Part shown: piece after piece, positions 16,821-25,029 of the stretch
Layout: every line of letters begins with the position of its first letter
Position numbering within the stretch: the stretch's first letter is position 1
From: Acidobacteriota bacterium
GTDB lineage: Bacteria > Acidobacteriota > Thermoanaerobaculia > Gp7-AA8
Assembly: GCA_019244185.1 (NCBI GenBank)
Contig: JAFATB010000023.1
Span: 186,001-250,000 of the forward strand
Length of the DNA: 64,000 nt
Direction: 5' to 3'
Notes under the pieces: generated by a model
Databases searched by the model: none
What the model saw: only the letters and a program-made list of their open reading frames with translations
What the model was told of the DNA's origin: nothing
Translations under genes and position numbers: made by a program

Positions 16821-19322
16821 TTGCTGCGCTTCCTCCGCAAACACCGGATCGCGCTCATCGCCATCGCGGCGTACAACTTCGTGCTCTTCTTCCCCGTGCT
16901 GTTCATGGGGCGCGCGATCTCTCCGAACGACGTCTACGGCAACTTCGCGCCGTGGGCGGCCGTGCGCGGCGATCTCACGCACGCGCAGAACTCGCTGCTC
17001 AACGATCCGCCCACCGCGTACTTCACGCTGATGTCGCTGGTGAAGAACGACTGGCGCGCGTTTCACTGGAACCCGTACGTCGCCTCCGGCATCCCCGGCT
17101 TCGGCTCGTCCGCCGCGGCGATGCTGTCGCCGTTCATCCTCCTGCCGGTGCTGCTCGTGCCGCTGACGTGGGTCTACACGGCGATCGTCTTTCTGAAGCT
17201 GAACGTCTCGTTTCTCTTCGCGTATCTCTGGCTGCGCGAAGAACGCCTCGGACGCCGCGGCGCCGCGATCGGCGCGCTCGTCGTCGCCGGCGCGGGCGTC
17301 TACGCGGTGCGCTGGCTGTGGCAGATCACGAACGCGACGACACTCTATCCGGCGCTGCTCTGGCTCGTGAGCCGCGCGCGCCACGGCAAGCGGACGTCGA
17401 TCGCGCTGACCGCGTTCGTCGCCTTCGCGTTCGCGCTGGCCGGTTTCCCCGCGGCGATCGCGTACGGCGCATATGTGGTCGTCGCGTACGCGCTGCGGCC
17501 GATGCGCGTCTCGCTCGTCGCGCGCAATCTCGCGGCGGTCGTCATCGCGCTGCTGCTCGTGCTGCCGTCGCTCGTACCGTTCGCGCAGCTGCTGCAGCGC
17601 TCCGGCTATCTCGAAGCGCGGCAGTCGACGAGTCTCGCCGGCGTCTATCCGGTTTCGCACTGGCGCGGCTTCGTGCAGCCGGACCGCCTCGGCAATCCGT
17701 CGTACAAGAACTTCACCGGCGATCCGCAGCTGGGCGTGATGAACAACTACGTCGAGTCGACGATCTACCTCGGCCTCCTCACGCTGCCGCTCGCGCTGCT
17801 CGGCCTCTGCAACCGCCGCGCGCGGACGCGCTGGTTCTGGCTCGCCGTCGCCGTGCTCGTCCTCGGCTGCATGTTCGGCGCGCCCGGCATCGCGCCGTTC
17901 TTCGCGAGGCTGCCCGGCTTCAAGTACTCCGCGCTCGCGCGCGTCGGCTTGCTGCTGCCGCTGCCCGCGGGCTATCTCGCGGGTGCCGGCGCGGCGTGGC
18001 TGCGCGTGCGTTTTCGCGACGTCGCGGCCGGCGCGCTGGCCATCGCCATCGCCGCGGACCTCGCGCTCGTCGCGGGCCGCTTCCATCCGTACCTCACTCC
18101 GGAAGAAGCGGCAATCCCGCAGACGCCGACGCTCGCGTTTCTGCAGCACGACCGCCCGCCCTTCCGCATCGCGCCGTTCTTCAATTACCTCTGGCCGAAC
18201 ACCTCGGAGCTCGTGTGCCTCGAAGACGTACGCAGCCACTTCGGTTCGGAGGCGGCGTATCGGAAATTGTTGTTGCGCATCGATCCGACGTCGTGGGGCG
18301 GCAGCTCGACCGTCATCACGTTCAACAGCCTGAAGTTCAATCTCACCGATCCGCTCGTGCGCTTGCTCGGCATCCGCTGGTTCATCGAGCATCGCGACAT
18401 CGACATCGTGAAGTGGACGATCTTCCAGAGCACGGTGCCGGGCGTGAAGGAGACGGGCACGTTCGCGCTGCGTCCCGGCGCGGTGCTGCAGCGGACGATC
18501 CGCGTGGACGCCGAGCCGTTCTGGGCCATCGAGGTGCCGATGCATCTCGACGCCGCGCGCGGTCGCGTCGACGTCATGCTGCTGAAGAACGACGCGGTGG
18601 TGTGGTCGCGCGCGTTCACGCAGGACGACGTCAACTTTCTCAGCAAGATCTACGTGCCGCTGCGCCCATACGCGCGCCTCGGCGAGAGCGTCGTGCTGCG
18701 CGTGCGCGCGCACAGCGCGCGCGGCTGGATGCTGCAAGGGGAGAACGCGAACGCGGCGGAGGCGCCGCTCTTCTACGGCCGCGTCACGATTCCGATCGTC
18801 TTCGACCGCGCGTTCATCGACGGAAAGCTCTTCCGCAACCTCGGCGAGCTGCCGCGCTTCCGCGGCGTCGCGCATCTGCGCAAGCTGAATGACGACGAGT
18901 TCCTCGCGACGAAGGACGTCGACTTCGAGCGCGAGTCGGTCATCGGCGACCAGCGCTATCAGCCGCCGGAACTCGCGGATACGCCCGCGCGCGTCGCGCT
19001 CGCGTCATACGCGCCGAACGAGCAGCGCATCGTCACCGACGCATCGAACGCGTTCTTCCTCGCGTCGTCGGAGAAGCTGACGCCGGAGCTGCGCATCACC
19101 ATCGACGGCAAGGCCGTGCGTCCCGTGCGCTGCGACCTGCTCTTCGCCGGCACGATCGTGCCCGCGGGACATCACACCGTCGTGTACTCGCGGCGCATCG
19201 CGCGCGGCTGGTGGCCGCTCGCGATCGTGGGATTCGTGGTGTGGGTATTCGTCGCGATCGCGGAAGGAGTGCGGCGGCCGCGCCGCCGCACTCGCAGGAT
19301 CGCGGTTACATCCGCCGCGTGA
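16821..19322 (+). CDS. YfhO-family polytopic membrane protein
   Basis: The 833-residue protein has about ten or more hydrophobic segments in residues 8-415, a large extracytoplasmic beta-rich region (about 420-790), and a final membrane helix (WWPLAIVGFVVWVFVAIAEG). The order FFPVLFMGRAISPNDVYGNFAPW, split here around residue 25, plus NNYVESTIYLGLLTLPLALL is typical of YfhO-like proteins. These are thought to act in lipid-linked sugar transfer to cell-wall polymers. TTG 16821 is the proposed start, because no ATG or GTG precedes the first hydrophobic helix within the 24-nt divergent gap. The 3' end overlaps the convergent beta-helix gene by 17 nt. Confidence 0.82.
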   Translation: MLRFLRKHRIALIAIAAYNFVLFFPVLFMGRAISPNDVYGNFAPWAAVRGDLTHAQNSLLNDPPTAYFTLMSLVKNDWRAFHWNPYVASGIPGFGSSAAAMLSPFILLPVLLVPLTWVYTAIVFLKLNVSFLFAYLWLREERLGRRGAAIGALVVAGAGVYAVRWLWQITNATTLYPALLWLVSRARHGKRTSIALTAFVAFAFALAGFPAAIAYGAYVVVAYALRPMRVSLVARNLAAVVIALLLVLPSLVPFAQLLQRSGYLEARQSTSLAGVYPVSHWRGFVQPDRLGNPSYKNFTGDPQLGVMNNYVESTIYLGLLTLPLALLGLCNRRARTRWFWLAVAVLVLGCMFGAPGIAPFFARLPGFKYSALARVGLLLPLPAGYLAGAGAAWLRVRFRDVAAGALAIAIAADLALVAGRFHPYLTPEEAAIPQTPTLAFLQHDRPPFRIAPFFNYLWPNTSELVCLEDVRSHFGSEAAYRKLLLRIDPTSWGGSSTVITFNSLKFNLTDPLVRLLGIRWFIEHRDIDIVKWTIFQSTVPGVKETGTFALRPGAVLQRTIRVDAEPFWAIEVPMHLDAARGRVDVMLLKNDAVVWSRAFTQDDVNFLSKIYVPLRPYARLGESVVLRVRAHSARGWMLQGENANAAEAPLFYGRVTIPIVFDRAFIDGKLFRNLGELPRFRGVAHLRKLNDDEFLATKDVDFERESVIGDQRYQPPELADTPARVALASYAPNEQRIVTDASNAFFLASSEKLTPELRITIDGKAVRPVRCDLLFAGTIVPAGHHTVVYSRRIARGWWPLAIVGFVVWVFVAIAEGVRRPRRRTRRIAVTSAA

Positions 19323-21648
19323 ACCACACGCCCGCGACGGCGAGCATGAGTCCCATCACGAGAAGCGCGAAGCCGCTCGCGGTGGGCACGGGCGTCACGA
19401 GCGCGGGCGCGATGACGACCGGCGCGGCCGCGCTGTTCGCGGGCGTCGGATCGTCGGCGTCGCTGGTGACGGTGGCGGTGTTCGTCTGCGTACCGGAAGC
19501 GATCGCGCGCACGCTGATCGAGCGCGTGGTGTTCGCACCGTTCGCGAGCGTCGGAATCGTGCACGTCACGGTGCCGGACGACTCGCTGCAGCCGCTGTCG
19601 GCGGAGACGAACTCGAGGCCCGCCGGCAGCGTGTCGGTGATGACGACGTTCGTGGCGTCGTCCGGACCCGCGTTCGTGACCTTGAGGTCGTACGAGATGA
19701 TCGAGCCGACCGTGTACGGCGGCGGCGTGGTCACGGTCTTCGTGATCGAGAGATCGGCCGTCGTCGCGGCGATGACGCACGCCGGCGGCGCGGAGAGGAA
19801 CGGATCGAAGTCGACGTCGCCCTCGATCTTCGCCGCAATGGCCGCGGCGTTCGTCGTGCCCCAGTAGTTGTTCTCCGCCTTCACGGTCGCAACGCCTTCG
19901 TTGATCATGTTGAAGCCGCCGTTGTCGTGAATCGAGTTGTTGCCGGGCGAACGGCCGCCGCCGCCGAAGTCGGGCGGAACGTCGTCGCTCGCGGCCGTGA
20001 CGGCGTCTCGGGAGTTGTTCGCGAAGAGATTGCAGGAGATGCTCGGTGCGAGCGACGTGTAGGTCGTGGTGCCGATGAAGAAGGCGTCCTCGTTGTCCTC
20101 GACGTCGTTGCCGGTGGCCTGGATGTCGTGCGGCGGGAGCGTGGCCTGCGCGTGCACGCCGCCGCCGGTCACGACCTCGCTGTCGTCTTCGACCTGGATG
20201 CCGAGTCCGCCGTTGGCGCCGCTCACCTCGTTGTCGCGGAACTCGAGCTGGTCGGTGGTCGTGCTTGCGCCTTCGATGACGCCGAAGAAGGACACGATGC
20301 CGTAGCTGCTGCTCTCCGTCGGAGGAGCGTCCAGCGTCACATGATTGCCGGTCACGCTCAGTTGGATGTTCGAGTCGCCGCTGCTGTAGAGGTACTGATA
20401 CATCACCATGCCGCCGAGGCCCGCGTCGGTGACGGTGTTGCCGGAGATCGTGACGTCGTACGCGACGTCGCCGGCCGCGGTCGTGTGCACGGGATGCGCG
20501 GCCGCGCGTTTGGCGGCCGCGCGCTTCGGGGCCGTTCGCTTCGCGCTTTGGCGCGCCTTCATCCGCTGCAGCTGCGCGGCGAGCGACGCGCGATCCTTCG
20601 GGATCGAGAAGCGTGCCGTCGCGGACTTCGCGGTGACGCTGACCGGCGGCGGCGTTTCGCCGAAGGACGGTGCGCTGAGAAGGAACACGGCCGAGGTCGT
20701 GGAGTGGTTGTCCGTGAATGACGGCGAGAACTGGCGCGCGCCGGCGCCGTCGTACACCGTGCCCACGTCGATGAAGTTCGACGTGAAGGTGTTGTTCTGA
20801 ACCACCGGCGCCATGATGCCGGCGTTGCTGTCGTAGTTGTACGGGCCGGTGCCGATCAGGGCGATGCCGAGACCGTTTCCTTCGAACGTGTTGCCGCTGA
20901 TCGTCGGCGCGATCGTTCCTTCCGCCGGTCCGACGGCGTGCGTCGCCGGCGCGTGCACGTCGCTGCCGCCGGCGATGAACGTGAGGGCGACGCCGCCCGC
21001 GAGCGTGGCTGCCTGTTGTGCCGAGGGACCCGACTTCGCGGCGCGCGTCGCAGTTGGCGGTGGACCGGCGTCCGCGACTCCGCCGAGACCGGTGAAGTCG
21101 TTGTTCGAGATCGTGGGCGTGAAGGTTCCGGGGATGTTCGCGTCGAACACGAACGCGGCGATGCCGGTGTCCTGCTCGTCGGGATAGCCGACGAAACGGT
21201 TTCCGTCGATGACCGGCGACTGCACGGAGTCGGAGATGAACACCATCAGCGGATCGTCCGCGCCTTCGCCGTCATGCCGCAGCTCGAAGCCGTGCAGGTA
21301 CGTCGTTGCCGAGAGCGTGTCTTCGTTCTCGAACACCGGCACACCTTCGGGCGCGACGATGCTCGTCGCATCGCGGTCGGCGCCGACGATCCGCACGCCG
21401 TCTTTCAGCGCGAGCGGAAACGACTCGCCGCTCGCGGTGTCGTACGTGCCCGGCGCGACCTGAATCTCGTCGCCGGACGATGACGCCGCGAGCGCCGCGG
21501 TGATGGTCGTGTAATCGGGAGTGCCGCTGTGCGCGACGGTGCGGATGGCAGCAGATACGGTGGGACCGAACGTGAACGAGAACATCAGACCGAGACCCGC
21601 GATCGCGCGCGCGTGACGCGCACGTTCGCCCTGGGAAAACAGGCCCAT
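19306..21648 (-). CDS. Surface beta-helix protein with DUF11 domain and C-terminal sorting-like tail
   Basis: The 780-residue protein starts at ATG 21648 behind a strong AGAGGAGGG site. After a signal peptide it has a right-handed parallel beta-helix (about residues 35-620) with repeated ISGNTF, ISNNDF and VQNNTFTSN turns. A DUF11 domain follows (about 630-745; DLSITKTVTTPPPYTVG, NVVITDTLPAG). It ends with VPTASGFALLVMGLMLAVAG and a basic WFTRRM tail, which resembles IPTL-CTERM sorting signals. A very basic Ala/Lys/Arg insert at about residues 350-392 interrupts the helix. Such proteins are exported and surface-displayed; the ligand or substrate is unknown. It follows the sulfatase gene at 76 nt. 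Confidence 0.82.
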   Translation of the reverse strand: MGLFSQGERARHARAIAGLGLMFSFTFGPTVSAAIRTVAHSGTPDYTTITAALAASSSGDEIQVAPGTYDTASGESFPLALKDGVRIVGADRDATSIVAPEGVPVFENEDTLSATTYLHGFELRHDGEGADDPLMVFISDSVQSPVIDGNRFVGYPDEQDTGIAAFVFDANIPGTFTPTISNNDFTGLGGVADAGPPPTATRAAKSGPSAQQAATLAGGVALTFIAGGSDVHAPATHAVGPAEGTIAPTISGNTFEGNGLGIALIGTGPYNYDSNAGIMAPVVQNNTFTSNFIDVGTVYDGAGARQFSPSFTDNHSTTSAVFLLSAPSFGETPPPVSVTAKSATARFSIPKDRASLAAQLQRMKARQSAKRTAPKRAAAKRAAAHPVHTTAAGDVAYDVTISGNTVTDAGLGGMVMYQYLYSSGDSNIQLSVTGNHVTLDAPPTESSSYGIVSFFGVIEGASTTTDQLEFRDNEVSGANGGLGIQVEDDSEVVTGGGVHAQATLPPHDIQATGNDVEDNEDAFFIGTTTYTSLAPSISCNLFANNSRDAVTAASDDVPPDFGGGGRSPGNNSIHDNGGFNMINEGVATVKAENNYWGTTNAAAIAAKIEGDVDFDPFLSAPPACVIAATTADLSITKTVTTPPPYTVGSIISYDLKVTNAGPDDATNVVITDTLPAGLEFVSADSGCSESSGTVTCTIPTLANGANTTRSISVRAIASGTQTNTATVTSDADDPTPANSAAAPVVIAPALVTPVPTASGFALLVMGLMLAVAGVWFTRRM

Positions 21649-21724
21649 GAACCCTCCTCTTTTTCTGCGATGTCTCCGGTGGGGAACCCTGCGCAGCGAT
21701 GCTAGACGCGCGGAGTGAGTACGG

Positions 21725-23968
21725 TCAACGGGAATCCGGCGGATACAGCAGCGTTCGCAATCCCGCATCGCGCTCGGCGACTTCGACGAGCGGCGTGCCG
21801 ACGAGCGCGATGCCGCGCCGCAGCGCATCCTGCGCGCGCTCCCGATGGCCGAGCTGCAGTTCGAGCGAGGCCACTTTCGCCCACGCGCGCGGCTGCCGCG
21901 CCGCGACGTCGCGCCACATCGCGACCGCGCGCGTCGTGTCGCCGCTGCGCTCGAGCGCGTACGCGAGACGCATGCGCGCGACGAGGAGATCGGGCCGCCG
22001 CCGCGCCGCGTCCGCGAGCAGCGGGATCGCGGCTTTCGGCTGATTCGACTCGAACAGCAGCGCGCCGAGGTTGTAGGTTGCGTCGACGTTGTCCGAATCG
22101 AGCCGATGCGCTTTCGCGATCGCGGCGAGGGCTTCGCGGCGATGTCCGGTGCGGTCGAGCACCGAGCCGAGGTTGTTCCAGCTCATCGAATGCGAGGGAT
22201 CGGCGCGCACGGCGAGCGTGTACATCGCCAGCGCGTCCGGCAAGCGCTGCGCGCGCTCGTAGAGAACGCCGAGGTTGTACGCGACGGCGTGATTCTTCGG
22301 ATCGCGGCGGTGAGCTTCTTCGAGCAGCTGCAGCGCCTCGGCGGACTTGCCGCTTCGATTGAGCACGTCGCCGAGCGCCGCGGCGATGGCACTCGAACTC
22401 GGATCGAGCCGCTGCGTCTCGCGCAGCAGCGCCTCGGCTTCAACGAGACGTCCTGCATCGCGCAGCAGCTCCGCGCGCGGAATGACGAACGCGGTGTTCG
22501 ACGGCTCGCGCGCGACAGCGTGCTGCAGCACGGCGAGCGCGTCGTCGCGATGGCCGCCGAGCGCGAGCGCCTGCGCGAGCAGCGAGGCGACGGCGTTGCT
22601 CTGGGATTCGCTCGCTTGCAGCGCGCGCAGCTCCGCCGCGGCGGCGTCGAACTGGCGCGTGCGGAGCAGCTCCTGCGCGTGCCCGTACGACTGCCATGCG
22701 GCGATGCGGTCTTTCGGATCAGCGGCGTTTGTCGCGTCGCGCGGCGCGGTGCTGACGATGTAGCCGAGGGCGGCGAGCTTGCGCCGCGTCTCCTCGTCGA
22801 CCGGCGCGCTCGCGTTGCCGCGGAACGCGTCGGATGCGGCGATCGCATCGAGCTGCGCGAACAGCGAGCGCGACTCGCGCGAGAGACTCGCGCCGTAGAG
22901 GTTGTGGCGTTCCGCGCGGTCGCCGCGCACGTCGTACGCTTCCGCGCGCGGCGCGCGAATCACGCGCGCGGCATCGCTGCGCAGCGAGCGCAGCTCCGAC
23001 CAGCCGAAGTTCATGCGGCCGGCGAAGGTCTCGCTGTACGCGCGGCGCGCGGACTTGTCGGCGAAGAGCGACGTGCCGTCGAGGTTCTGCGCGTTGATTC
23101 CGAGGAGGTCGAGGATCGTGGGCACGAGGTCGACGTGGCGCGCGACCGTGTCGATCGTGCGTCCGCGCGGCACGTGCGGGCCTGCGAAAAGCAGCGGCAC
23201 GCGCGTGGTCTCGTCGTAGACGAAGAGACCGTGTCCGCGCTCGCCATGCTCGCCGAACGCCTCGCCGTGGTCGGAGGTAAAGACGACCAGCGTGTCGTCC
23301 AGCGCATGCGCGGCGCGCAGCGCATCGAGCACGCGTCCGAGCTCGCGGTCCGCGTAGTGGATCTCCGCGGCGTACGCGTCATTCGGAAACGCCCACGCGA
23401 CGTCGGCGGGCGGCGTGTACGGCGCGTGCGGATCGTAGAAATGCAGCCAGAGAAAAAACGGCCGCTCCGGCTTCTGCAGCGCGAGCCAGCGCAGCGCCTT
23501 GTCCGCGATCGCGCGCGCGCCGAGCTCGCGTCCGCCGCCGAGGTCGTCGTCGTACGCGTCGAAGCCCTGGTCGAAGCCGAAGCGATGATCGAGCACGTAC
23601 GACGCGACGATCGCGTGCGTGGCGTAGCCCGCGTCGTGCAGGCGCCGCGCGAGCGTCGCATGCGATGCGTCGAGCACGAACGCGCCGTTGTTGCGCAGGC
23701 CGTGATGGAACGGCTGCAAGCCCGTGAGGATCGACGCGTGCGATGGCGCGGTGAGCGGCTGCGACGCGATCGCGGTCGTGAACGCGGTGCCGGTTTTCGC
23801 GAGCGCATCGAGCGACGGCGTCACGCCGGGATGTCCGCTCGCGAAGGCGCCTGCGAAGCCGACGCGATCCGCGCGCGTGGTGTCGAACGTCACGAGCAGG
23901 ACGTTCGGCCGATGCTTCGCGCACGCTGCCGCCGTCAGAAGTGCGAGAGCGAGCAGCGCGCGGCGCAC
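21725..23968 (-). CDS. Sulfatase-like hydrolase fused to TPR repeats
   Basis: The 747-residue protein starts at GTG 23968, giving a lipoprotein-like N-terminus (MRRALLALALLTAAACAKH). Residues 22-380 form an alkaline-phosphatase-superfamily sulfatase domain: NVLLVTFDTTRADRVG binds metal, WLHFYDPHAPY and VVFTSDHGEAFGEHG complete the site. The canonical C/SxPxR nucleophile motif is replaced by LTAPSHASILTG, so threonine is the likely nucleophile and a true sulfatase reaction is uncertain. Residues 420-747 hold about eight TPRs. Phosphoester or phospholipid-headgroup transfer is an alternative. It lies 5 nt downstream of the methyltransferase gene in the lptD-containing run. Confidence 0.85.
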   Translation of the reverse strand: MRRALLALALLTAAACAKHRPNVLLVTFDTTRADRVGFAGAFASGHPGVTPSLDALAKTGTAFTTAIASQPLTAPSHASILTGLQPFHHGLRNNGAFVLDASHATLARRLHDAGYATHAIVASYVLDHRFGFDQGFDAYDDDLGGGRELGARAIADKALRWLALQKPERPFFLWLHFYDPHAPYTPPADVAWAFPNDAYAAEIHYADRELGRVLDALRAAHALDDTLVVFTSDHGEAFGEHGERGHGLFVYDETTRVPLLFAGPHVPRGRTIDTVARHVDLVPTILDLLGINAQNLDGTSLFADKSARRAYSETFAGRMNFGWSELRSLRSDAARVIRAPRAEAYDVRGDRAERHNLYGASLSRESRSLFAQLDAIAASDAFRGNASAPVDEETRRKLAALGYIVSTAPRDATNAADPKDRIAAWQSYGHAQELLRTRQFDAAAAELRALQASESQSNAVASLLAQALALGGHRDDALAVLQHAVAREPSNTAFVIPRAELLRDAGRLVEAEALLRETQRLDPSSSAIAAALGDVLNRSGKSAEALQLLEEAHRRDPKNHAVAYNLGVLYERAQRLPDALAMYTLAVRADPSHSMSWNNLGSVLDRTGHRREALAAIAKAHRLDSDNVDATYNLGALLFESNQPKAAIPLLADAARRRPDLLVARMRLAYALERSGDTTRAVAMWRDVAARQPRAWAKVASLELQLGHRERAQDALRRGIALVGTPLVEVAERDAGLRTLLYPPDSR

Positions 23969-23973
23969 GGCGT

Positions 23974-24651
23974 TCAGGCTTTCTTCGCCACCAGGATGAT
24001 CTGGTACGCGAACATCGATCGCCACAGCCGCGTGACCCACGAGAGCACGCGTTCCATCGCGCGCAGCAGCGGCTCGGGCGTGAAGCGTCCGAGGATGAGG
24101 CGGATCGGAATCGACGAGCCGCGCACCTCCAGGATGCGGAAGCCGGCGCGCTCGACTTCGCGGCGGATCGTGCGCAGCGTGTAGAAGCGCAGATGCGTCG
24201 CGTCGAGGATGCCACGCTCGCGATACTCGAAGATGCCGAAGAGCAGGCCGAGGCGCGTGGTGATGTTGGCGATGTTCGGCACGGAGATGAACGCGTGGCC
24301 GTCGGAGGCGAGCGCCTCGCGCACGAGGCGCAACGCGGCGGCGGGATTGCGGAGATGTTCGAGCACGTCCGCGAGCACGATCGCGTCGACGTTCGGCGGC
24401 AGACGCTTCACGCGTTCGAGATCGGCGACGACGACGGAGTCGAAGCGCCCGCGCAGATCGACGAGACAGTCGGCGTTGTATTCGAAGCCGACTGTGCGCG
24501 TGAACTGCTCGCGCAGCGCGGAGCCGAGCTCGCCGCCGGCCGCGCCGAGGTCGAGGAGCGAGCCGCCGCGCGGCGCGTGCTTGCGCACCAGCTCGAGCAG
24601 AATCCGATGGCTGCTGCCTTCGAAATCCTTGAAGGTGTAGACGTTCGGCAT
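23974..24651 (-). CDS. Class I SAM-dependent methyltransferase
   Basis: The 225-residue protein contains a Rossmann methyltransferase core: LLDLGAAGGELGSALRE is SAM motif I, VGFEYNAD the acidic strand-2 loop, and DAIVLADVLEHLRNPAAALR and ISVPNIANITTRL the later strands. The order and the HLRFYTLRTIRREVERAGF segment resemble UbiG/Coq3-like and glycan-associated methyltransferases. The C-terminal 50 residues are hydrophobic and basic, suggesting membrane contact. The gene begins one base after the stop of the pseudopilin-like gene. The substrate is unknown; an envelope glycan or lipid is plausible from the neighbours. Confidence 0.88.
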   Translation of the reverse strand: MPNVYTFKDFEGSSHRILLELVRKHAPRGGSLLDLGAAGGELGSALREQFTRTVGFEYNADCLVDLRGRFDSVVVADLERVKRLPPNVDAIVLADVLEHLRNPAAALRLVREALASDGHAFISVPNIANITTRLGLLFGIFEYRERGILDATHLRFYTLRTIRREVERAGFRILEVRGSSIPIRLILGRFTPEPLLRAMERVLSWVTRLWRSMFAYQIILVAKKA

Positions 24652-24652
24652 G

Positions 24653-25021
24653 TCAGAAGTCGGAGTACGGCTTCCCCGCGCCGCTGTGCACGTCGGTGAT
24701 CGCGGTGTCGCTCTTCGCCGCGGCCGTCGTGAAGTCGGCGCTCGGCGCCACCGTCTCCTCGGTATCGAAGCGCCATGTCTTCGCCGAATTCGTGATCGGA
24801 TCGACCGGCACGCGCGGCAGATACTTCGGCACGAGCTCGTCGAGCGCGTGCGGATAGCGTCCCGTGTCGTGATGAAACCGCGCGATGGCCGCGCGCATTT
24901 GCGCGAGCATGGCGCGCAGCGTTTCCGGCCGGCGATCGACGTGCTCGCGGCACGCGATCGCGAGCAGCAGAGCGATGCCTGCCGCGAAGCGATGCCTGCC
25001 TCGTGACTCCTGCAGCTTCAT
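24653..25021 (-). CDS. Small GspG-like (pseudopilin C-domain) lipoprotein
   Basis: The 122-residue product begins at ATG 25021 and has an N-terminal hydrophobic segment ending in a lipobox-like AIACREH. The body resembles the C-terminal domain of type II secretion pseudopilin GspG: RAAIARFHHDTGRYPHALDEL followed by KYLPRVPVDPITNSAKTWRF. It lacks the prepilin GFxxxE cleavage site, so it is not a classical pseudopilin. Such stand-alone domains occur in several phyla without known role. It sits 8 nt after lptD and 1 nt before the methyltransferase gene, in one operon. Confidence 0.75.
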   Translation of the reverse strand: MKLQESRGRHRFAAGIALLLAIACREHVDRRPETLRAMLAQMRAAIARFHHDTGRYPHALDELVPKYLPRVPVDPITNSAKTWRFDTEETVAPSADFTTAAAKSDTAITDVHSGAGKPYSDF

Positions 25022-25029
25022 GATGGAGA

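Noticed and set aside
16797..18875. Long minus-strand open frame opposite the YfhO-like gene
   Set aside because: It is Arg/Asp-rich low-complexity shadow sequence; the conserved membrane protein is on the plus strand.
24653..25021. True type II secretion pseudopilin GspG
   Set aside because: It lacks the prepilin cleavage motif and has a lipobox-like sequence instead; no other secretion gene is adjacent.
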